A stretch of DNA of 64,000 bases. Origin: Gnetum montanum (Eukaryota > Streptophyta > Gnetopsida > Gnetales > Gnetaceae). Location: assembly GCA_015680685.1 (NCBI GenBank), contig MNCI01005975.1, positions 152,515 to 216,514 on the forward strand, in the 5' to 3' direction. This document shows, in pieces, positions 56,680 through 64,000 of the stretch. The notes under the pieces were generated by a model. The model worked only from the letters and a program-made list of their open reading frames with translations, was not told the DNA's origin and made no database searches. Every line of letters begins with the position of its first letter. The first letter of the stretch is position 1. The position numbers and the translations under genes are program-made.

Positions 56680-58240
56680 GTTCTGTACTAACGTGCAGCC
56701 ACCTGAAAAGGTGAACCAAAGAGAGTGGAAAATAAAAGCTTATCCCAAGGCCTATGCACCCGGAGATTCGGGATTCTGATAAATTTTTACGAACTGTTCG
56801 CATTGGATTCCGGCGTACAGAAACGCATTAAATCCGCAATGGGTACGTATTTCATAATTTTTAATGAATTGTCTCGATCTATACATATACATTGAAATAG
56901 TCACCTTGCCCTGCCTCGTATTCTTGCCTTGTTCTCGATGTCTGCATTTTGCATTAAAATCTTCTCTATCTTTTCCTGTTCTGAATCTTACCAGAAACTT
57001 CATTTCATTGTTAAGTGGGCAGCCTGGAATCAAGATTCATGGCATCGGCATGACACAGATCACAAAAAACAAGGGAGCACGAATGAATAAACAAACACAC
57101 GGAAATCACGAAAGGCCGAAGGGCCAAGTTTGATCATACGGAAATCAAGTTTGGGACGGGGCATACGAGCAAAACAGTGCATTTGCATGGATTGGCCTTT
57201 GGGAGCGTCAAAGGTTCCGCCATGACTCACATATTCACGCGTTTTTATTGGTCATTGCTGGTTTTTGCTCTTCTTCTCAAATCTCTGCTGGAAATAGAGA
57301 AAGCAAAACAAGGTCATCATCATGGGTCATGAACTTGATGACAGATGGATACTTCAACTTTTTTTAACATCTGTTTGCTTATGACTTATGAGCCAACGAA
57401 GCTCACCAGCACATTTTTACTTTCCCTTTCATCATGACTAGTGCCAATTCCCAGTATGGAAAGGTTTGTAGGTGAGGTGAGTTACTAGGTTGTGCTTGGT
57501 TTAGTTAAGTTGTATCTACTTGTAATGTTGTCGTTTTCAACATGGCCCTACGACTACGTGATTTGTTATAAATTTGGTTGAAGCTTCAAGCTTAATTTCA
57601 TTCTTGGAAAGATTGGATTAAGTAACAAAAGGGTTTCATTTTATTGCTCTTGAGGAAGCAAATGGATTCCATGCCCTCTATACCTTTGCAAATTTTCTTG
57701 CTTCAGTTTAATGGTGATATTGCAATCTTCTGTGCAATTTTTAAGCATTAACAATATTTTGGATTTACATTGTACTTGTTATATATTCTACAATGTTTTT
57801 TTGCGATATATGAGATTTAATTTTTTAAAAAAAACTAATATATTTAAATTTTCTTTATCATGTCCCCAGCTACGAACCTGTCCCCACTTTGTCTTGAGGC
57901 ACATGTACCCAAACACGTTCAGAATCACGAATCCTCGATTCTTTGCTTCCACGAATTAGATTCTTTTGATGCATAGCCAAAAGTAGACATACTAGACCAA
58001 AACCAGAAATTCAAAGGGTGTAGCCAATGATGGTGCGCTATGGAGGATTGCTTTTGCTTGTGACGCTTGACTCAACTCTGTCCTTGGGTCTTTGGCTTTC
58101 TTCTTCTTTAGATTGGATTTGACAAGTACATTTGAGAAGTGCTTGTCATTAAAATAAATATTTATCAGAGATTTGTTTCTTGCCATGGGAATATTTTTAT
58201 TTTTAATTGAATTTATCCTAAGGTATTTATTTATCTATGA
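56680..58240. other. Low-repeat region beside the subtilase remnant, no gene seen
   Basis: Sequence with a more balanced base composition than the elements. It may include upstream DNA of the subtilase gene. The short open frames here (for example 56752-57133 on both strands, 57711-57959, 57992-58186) show no domain or motif that I recognise. Confidence 0.4.
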
Positions 58241-58455
58241 CTTGGGCTTGAGATTAGGTATAGGCACCCATAGAAAAGAGGTTAGGTCGTTTTCATTTAA
58301 TAAAGAACATTGAGCCTCTAAAGTATGATCTTCTTTTAGAATAAGGTTAAATATACATAAAAAATATTACAAATTTATTAAAATTTCTCATTGAGTGAAT
58401 ATATTTATTTTAAATTAAAAATTAAATAATAGAGTTTAAATTTTTCAATTTATAT

Positions 58456-58805
58456 TTTAGAACTCTTATCATTTGGAGTGATGGCAATTGGCAAGGTATT
58501 TGTTTCTTAATGGTAAAACCTGAGTTTCAACTTGGACACAACTATCAAAAAGAGATTACACTTTCATCATTTAATGAATGAGCATTGAACCTTTGGGTGA
58601 TGACCTTTTTCCATGATGAGGTTAGACCTACATTAATTTGATGAATGAGCATTAAAGCTTGCAATGATTACCCTTTTCAAAAGTTAGATTAGGCTTACAT
58701 TTGTTTAGTGAATGAGCATTAATCCTCTACATGACCCTTTTTCAGAGTGAGGTTAGACTTGTTTATATGGAAAATGACCATTAAACATTCAACAATGACT
58801 TTTTT
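58456..58805. repeat. SINE-like head followed by tandem units of about 65 bp
   Basis: A SINE-like start (GGAGTGATGGCAATTGGCAA, then GAGTTTCAACTTGGACACAA) is followed by about four units opening with AATGAATGAGCATTRAAC/T, then ATGACC-TTTT and GAGGTTAGACTT (about 58573, 58640, 58707, 58768). One more diverged unit lies at about 58297. Confidence 0.5.
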
Positions 58806-58849
58806 TCTTCAAAGTTTAGAATTTTAAATATAAATTCATGTCTATAGGA

Positions 58850-59130
58850 TAAAGGAAGGTACCATCATTTGAAGGGATAGTAAGGTGTTTCTTTCATATG
58901 TCATTCAATGATGAACTTTTCTATAATTTGTTTTCAAAAGTTCAAAATTTTATCTACATATCCAAATCCAAAGGATAAAGGAAGGGGCTATCATTGGGAG
59001 TGATGGTAAGATGCTTGTTTATCCTATCATAAGACTAGGGTTCAAGCCTAGGTGCAGCCACTCAAAAATAGGTTGAGGTTTTGCTCATCTATAGACCTTT
59101 CCGCCTTGTCAAGATATGGATTGAGCCTTC
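58850..59130 (+). mobile_element. SINE-like sequences, one with a clear pol III B box
   Basis: TATCATTGGGAGTGATGGTAAG (58990-59010; quoted start is A-box-like GGAGTGATGGTAAG), then GGGTTCAAGCC (59038-59048), a full match to the B-box consensus, then CTAGGTGCAGCCACTC and an AT-rich tail. A diverged copy of the head lies about 118 bp upstream (GGATAAAGGAAGGTACCATC near 58850). It belongs to another SINE family than the copies at 52.5-55.7 kb. Confidence 0.5.
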
Positions 59131-59190
59131 ACATTATGGCTTTTTGGAATCAAAGAAGCACACACCTAAAGCCATAAAGATCTTATAAGT

Positions 59191-59889
59191 CAACAACCAA
59201 AGGACCCAAAATTTATTGTTTGATGGGTTTGGACAATGAATAGTGGTGTCTAAAATGACTTGTGGTTCAATAACTAAAACACAAATGGCTTTCATTTCTC
59301 TAATTTCAAAATATCTTATCTTATAAGTTAACAACCAAAGGACCCAAAATTTATTGTTTGATGGATTTGGACAATGAACAACGATATCTAAAATGACCTA
59401 TGGTCCAATAACTAAAACACAAATGACTTTCATTTCTCTAATTTCAAAATGGCTTATCTTTAAGTCAACAACCAAAGGACCCAAAATTTATTGTTTGATG
59501 GATTTGGACAATGAATAGTGGTATCTAAAATGACCTCTGGTCCAATAAGTAAAACACAAATGACTTTCATTTCTCTAATTTCAAAATGTCTTATCTTATA
59601 AGTTAATAACCAAAGGACCCAAAATTTATTGTTTGATGGGTTTGGACAATGAAAAATGGTATCTAAAATGACCTGTGGTCCAATAACTAAAACATAAATA
59701 ACTTTCTTTTCTCTAATTTAAAAATGTCTTATCTTATAAGTCAACAACCAAAGGATCCAAAATTTATTATTTGATGGGTTTGGACAATGAATAGTGGTAT
59801 CTAAAATAACTTGTGGTCCAATAACTAAAACACAAACAACTTTCATTTCTCTAATTTCAAAATGTCCTATCTTATAAGTTAACAACCAC
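59191..59889. repeat. Tandem repeat, five units of 137-138 bp
   Basis: Units start at 59191, 59329, 59466, 59604 and 59742, each CAACAACCAAAGGACCCAAA (first base C or T), then ATTTATTGTTTGATGG, TTTGGACAATGAA, ATCTAAAATGACCT and CTTTCATTTCTCTAATTTCA. The units are very similar. A stub of a sixth (59880-59888) abuts the element E 3' ORF directly. No gene is coded. Confidence 0.9.
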
Positions 59890-61275
59890 GATGGTGGTCA
59901 TGCAGTACTAGGATGCAGTAGGAGCCACAGAAGTGATCGTAGACCACATTAAAGAATCATTCAATGTGCTTGTTGTGCCACCAGAAAATCTTACAGGAGC
60001 ACGGGATGCTCAAACTCTGGTCGGAACCTCAATGACTCCTACGGAACATGAGGATGTACTTGATCGATTGCTACACACAAGACAGGTAATGACGTCCTTG
60101 TTTGACATCCCACAGAATGTTACAATAATATAATTAGACCTCATTTCCACCAAAGGGAAGCTGGTCTTGACAGAGATGAGGTCCAAACATGCAGAAGCAG
60201 AAGTGCAAAGATTGTAAGAAAGGTTTGTAACCCTGCAAGCAGCACAGCGGGATCCCTCTCAATTCATTCCTGTAGACCAGCTGGACACTTTCAGAATAGA
60301 GCAACTTACTAAACTAGTGGTAGAGAATAAAAGGGTGGTGGAAGAAAAAGAGAAGGCTGTTTGGGATGCCTCTGCAGCACAAGCACAAATTTACACACAC
60401 GCCAAGGCACTCAAAGCTTTACAAGAGGAAAATAAACAACTTGTTGCTAACAACCTTCGATTGACCTCTATGGAGAAACAAAAGAATGTTCTCGAAGAAG
60501 ATTTTCAACAGTTGTGAGAACAACTAATCAAGGTCAACCAAGACATGAACCATTTAGCCAGGGAAAATTGAACCCTCTCGATGGAGAAGGTACACGCCAT
60601 CCGTCAGAAGACGGCCATTAAAATAAGTGCGTGGCAGAATGAGGCTAAATGGCATGAGAAATTGAAGGAGCGTTTCTGCAATCAGGTGGGGATGTATAAG
60701 CAAATCATCGAGAAGAAGATCCATATGGCCAAGGCCCACATCAACGCTCTCAATGTTCAACACACTGACTGGCAGGCCATATTGGACACATACAATTTTG
60801 CCCACCAGGCAGAAGTTAAGAGCCGGGACTTGCAGATCCAGGACCTTATAGAATACATGGATTTGGCAAACCTACAGTACGCTAACCTTGTCATGTTAAT
60901 AGTAGGATGCCCGAGAATAGAGCTTGAGCAACAGGTAGCCACCACCTACATCANCTAGTTCTTGGTGGCGGTGGCTCCTCCATGGGTGCCTTTCCCTTGT
61001 CTTGTNTTTCAAATTCTAAACTTGAGGTGGTTAAAGCAAGCTACTAGGGGTAGAAAGGTGTCACAATAGACTTGGCTCAATGGCTCATAGATTTTCAAGA
61101 ATACATAGATAAAGCTAGAGCCTACGAGGAGGAACGATGGGTGTTTGCGGCTTGGTATGTCAAGGAAAATAAAATGTTTCCGCAACTACCCTACCCATGG
61201 GAGGTGCCAACTCCATCAAACATCGAAACATTGGCATGGATGGCACAGGATCCCCGAACTAAAGAGGAGAAACTC
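59890..61275 (+). pseudogene. Third (3') ORF of element E: coiled coil and C-terminal part
   Basis: The cleanest copy of the second half of the third ORF. One frame runs from 59890 to about 60955 with few stops (for example 60131, 60214, 60515, 60569). It begins after the central domain with EVIVDHIKESFNVLVVPPEN and HEDVLDRLLHTRQVMTSLFD, which fits B. Then comes the coiled coil: TFRIEQLTKLVVENKRVVEEK, AKALKALQEENKQLVANNLR, FCNQVGMYKQIIEKKIHMAK, SRDLQIQDLIEYMDLANLQY. After an assembly break (60956-61008) the end resumes: AQWLIDFQEYIDKARAYEEE, LPYPWEVPTPSNIETLAWMA and DPRTKEEKL, where an N and the LTR cut it. No transmembrane segment. Its 5' side is lost in the 138-bp tandem repeat. Confidence 0.75.
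60956..61008. other. 51-bp reversed segment between two Ns (likely assembly fault)
   Basis: The segment between single Ns at 60956 and 61008 is the reverse complement of the end of the third ORF (EEPPPPRTT region, as at 3575-3625 in A), although the ORF here runs on the plus strand and its true end should follow 61275. Confidence 0.75.
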
Positions 61276-61276
61276 N

Positions 61277-62114
61277 AGTCATGAATTTGTTGTTGTGATA
61301 TCGCGTACGCTATATCACATACACGATATCACAGCCTAGACGCAATATCGCGTACACGATATCAAAGCCTGCCTCATCATCTATAAATAAGAGGTAGGTA
61401 AATTTTGTAAGAGATTTTTGAAGTTTAAGTTTTCAATAGTTTTTAGGATGTCAGTTTTTCCTCTCAACCCTTTTCTCCTAGTGCATGCCCCCAGTGTGAT
61501 GATTGTATTTGTACAGCATCCTTATTCGAGTGTGATGTACTTGGAGACGCACATGACTGGCAATAAAGATTGAGATTACTTCATCATTGCAACATCCACT
61601 CTACTTAAATTATTTAATTGTTATTGTTATTTATTGCTTTCTTAGTTAATATCTCTCTACCCTTTTCTCCTAGTAATGTGGAATGAGTACGACTGAATCA
61701 CAAGCATTTAAGTGTGACTACTTGGCAACCCAGTAGCGTACTTAGGCCATGAGCTTGGTAATCCCAGTGTTAGTCGTGCACGAGGTCCAAGATGTGTACG
61801 AATGATTAAGGAACAGATGCTCATCGCACTTAGGCTAGTTTAGACTCTCTCTTACTCCCTCTCTCCTAGTTTAGCTGATATTATTTCCCATCATCCTTAG
61901 GAGTAGCATTAGTGTAGGAACACATCATACACCTCACTCTAGACTAAAACATACATGACAAAGCTAATATTAGTCCATGTGGGAAGACAACGAACTACGA
62001 TCTATGAGTAACTATCTAGATACCACAACTAGTCTGTCTACGGAGTTTGATCGGATCGTGCGTGAAGTCTTCGTATTCGTATGGTTGAGTGTAGGGGTAC
62101 CTCGCCACTCATCA
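61277..62114 (+). mobile_element. 3' LTR of element E (GATATCGCG-type U3), first bases missing
   Basis: Begins AGTCATGAATTTG right after an N at 61276, so the TGATG end is lost or was joined badly. U3 has GATATCGCGTACGC, ACACGATATCACAGCC, CAATATCGCGTACACGATATC; TATAAATA at 61382-61389. It ends CGCCACTCATCA. No PBS follows. Confidence 0.88.
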
Positions 62115-62329
62115 GGAGCCTTAAAGCATGAGAACAAATATAATGGTAAAGCTTTAAGGAATGCATATAGGAGTTGGACCCTCCCAACCTGAGACAATCA
62201 TTTCTTCTTCCATCGAAAAAGTCTATTAGAAACCTTATGCATGACTTCATCCTAAATAAAAACCTTTATTTGACTAAAAAATAAAATAATTTCTAAATAT
62301 TTGGTAGGANTGTTTCTTATAAACATAAA
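62115..62329. other. Flank of element E, no gene seen
   Basis: Short AT-rich sequence with an N at 62310 that probably marks another join. Confidence 0.4.
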
Positions 62330-64000
62330 TAAAGGCAGCATCATCCCAACACATGAAAGCATAACTTACTCGATGATGATGAACCCCTACTAGCCACTAC
62401 AAGCCTAACACAAATACAAGAGGCTGTTTGAATCTCCCATAGGCATCGTAAAGAGAGCCACCTACCCAAGCTCGATTTAAACAACTTTTCCAATATCTCA
62501 AGAGGCTATGACTTAGATCCACAACAACATTTACAAGCCTTCTATGATGCCTGTACATGGAACAACATTGATAACAGTTGACAAAATCTCAAGCTCTTTC
62601 CTATGACACTTGTTGGCCAAGAAAAAGTATGGTATAGATCATTAAAACCAAATTNNNNNNNNNNNNNNNNNNNNNNNNNNNNNNNNNNNNNNNNNNNNNN
62701 NNNNNNNNNNNNNNNNNNNNNNNNNNNNNNNNNNNNNNNNNNNNNNNNNNNNNNNNNNNNNNNNNNNNNNNNNNNNNNNNNNNNNNNNNNNNNNNNNNNN
62801 NNNNNNNNNNNNNNNNNNNNNNNNNNNNNNNNNNNNNNNNNNNNNNNNNNNNNNNNNNNNNNNNNNNNNNNNNNNNNNNNNNNNNNNNNNNNNNNNNNNN
62901 NNNNNNNNNNNNNNNNNNNNNNNNNNNNNNNNNNNNNNNNNNNNNNNNNNNNNNNNNNNNNNNNNNNNNNNNNNNNNNNNNNNNNNNNNNNNNNNNNNNN
63001 NNNNNNNNNNNNNNNNNNNNNNNNNNNNNNNNNNNNNNNNNNNNNNNNNNNNNNNNNNNNNNNNNNNNNNNNNNNNNNNNNNNNNNNNNNNNNNNNNNNN
63101 NNNNNNNNNNNNNNNNNNNNNNNNNNNNNNNNNNNNNNNNNNNNNNNNNNNNNNNNNNNNNNNNNNNNNNNNNNNNNNNNNNNNNNNNNNNNNNNNNNNN
63201 NNNNNNNNNNNNNNNNNNNNNNNNNNNNNNNNNNNNNNNNNNNNNNNNNNNNNNNNNNNNNNNNNNNNNNNNNNNNNNNNNNNNNNNNNNNNNNNNNNNN
63301 NNNNNNNNNNNNNNNNNNNNNNNNNNNNNNNNNNNNNNNNNNNNNNNNNNNNNNNNNNNNNNNNNNNNTTAACTATACGAACTACAAACCCATCAATTCC
63401 AAGAGCTTATTAAGTGGGTAGCAAAAGAAGAAGGAGAAATGGCTAGATGGGAGAGTGTTGAAAAACATCAATGGGACCAAAATCTCAATTTAACAGAGGT
63501 CCATAATCACAAAAAGGAGAAATCAACCTATCTCAAGAAGGAAGAACCATCTTTGCCAGTACAACAATCATTAGAGGAAGTCAAGGAAAAGATCAATAAG
63601 ATGATGGAATGGATGCATAAAAAGTGTGGGGAATATATCAATAATATTGGAGATAGAGTTTTGGCAACCTGAGAAGCAGGACAAAATATCATTAGATGAT
63701 CGGAAAGAAGGGATGAAGAAAATAAGAGCTCAACTGTCAATCATACGTATGAATGTAACATTTTCCTGTACGACCACCCCAAGGCCAATGTCCAATCTTT
63801 TTTACATTTATATGAGCATTGGGGAAGCACGTTACACCTAGAGTTCATACAAAGATACTGTGTTCGATCACAGTGGCAATAATCCCAGTCGTGGGGGAAG
63901 CCATCCCTAAATTGGAGACATCCTTCATATCATCTAAATCTAAATGTTTATCTAGTTCAACATCTTGTTTCCCTGACTGGGTCAACATACTTTATCTTGC
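62330..64000 (+). pseudogene. gag: gag of element F, interrupted by an assembly gap
   Basis: Closely related to the gag at the start of the window. It reads DDDEPLLATTSLTQIQEAV, KLDLNNFSNISRGYDLDPQQ, HLQAFYDACTWNNIDNS, LKLFPMTLVGQEKVWYRSLK up to 62654. After the gap comes LYELQTHQFQELIKWVAKEE and a long charged helix (open 63439-63672; KSTYLKKEEPSLPVQQSLEE, KEKINKMMEWMHKKCGEYIN). Next are a decayed knuckle region (ECNIFLYDHPKANVQSF) and QSWGKPSLNW near 63890. The 5' part and LTR are not seen; an N at 62310 sits where they should begin. The open frame drawn through the gap is not real. Confidence 0.78.
62655..63368. other. Assembly gap of 714 Ns
   Basis: Run of unknown bases inside gag F. By comparison with A and G the missing part is the C-terminal half of the Retrotrans_gag domain. 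Confidence 0.99.

Noticed and set aside
59191-59889. CRISPR-like regular array
   Set aside because: The 138-bp units are repeated in full with no variable spacers, and this is plant nuclear DNA.
62603-63421. 272-codon open frame
   Set aside because: It is open only because 714 Ns were translated as unknown residues; the real content is gag on either side of a gap.

Overview
This is AT-rich nuclear DNA from a seed plant with a large, repeat-filled genome. The evidence is Ty3/gypsy LTR retrotransposons with a tRNA-Asp primer binding site, an FMDD reverse transcriptase motif (the Athila/Tat branch), tRNA-derived SINEs, and a fragment of a plant subtilisin-like protease gene. The species cannot be named from the sequence. 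The old, heavily decayed elements would suit a gymnosperm or another slow-turnover genome, but that is inference. Almost every coding stretch is broken, mostly by C-to-T type changes (Gln, Arg and Trp codons turned into stops), so nearly all genes here are pseudogenes.

Layout. Element A (+) runs from the window edge to 4624: gag, a noncoding block, a shrunken 3' ORF and the 3' LTR, with no pol. 4625-7386 is older sequence with decayed tandem repeats and a possible LINE remnant. Element B (+, 7387-19809) has both LTRs, gag, RT, RNase H, integrase and a 3' ORF, but its protease region is missing. Then comes a three-level nest. Element D (-, 20677-52488) sits inside a SINE. Element C (+, 21974-40825, exact 5-bp target duplication CCTTA) sits inside the 3' ORF of D. 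Element G (+, 27766-34276, a gag-protease element with no RT, RNase H or integrase) sits inside the integrase of C. To the right are SINE copies, a minus-strand gag and LTR fragment (H, 53735-55150), a subtilase gene remnant with the catalytic domain deleted (56106-56610), tandem repeats (58456-59889), the 3' end of element E (59890-62114) and a gag with an assembly gap (F, 62330-64000).

Shared design. Full elements are about 12.3-13 kb: LTR, PBS, gag with an N-terminal extension and an unusual zinc knuckle, protease, RT, RNase H, integrase, a noncoding region of about 2 kb, a third ORF, a polypurine-like motif and the LTR. The third ORF lies where Athila elements carry an env-like gene. It shows no clear membrane segment; it has a domain resembling the 'putative plant transposon protein' family and a long charged coiled coil.

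The most interesting signal is upstream of the third ORF in B, C and D. About 430-540 bp before its ATG there is a TATA box preceded by short repeats that match the U3 repeats of that element's own LTR (14-bp GCC/CAT units in B and C, GATATC units in D). This looks like an internal, U3-derived promoter for the third ORF. A second notable point is that LTRs in this family share R/U5 but carry two unrelated U3 repeat arrays, one of them a CpG-rich palindrome.
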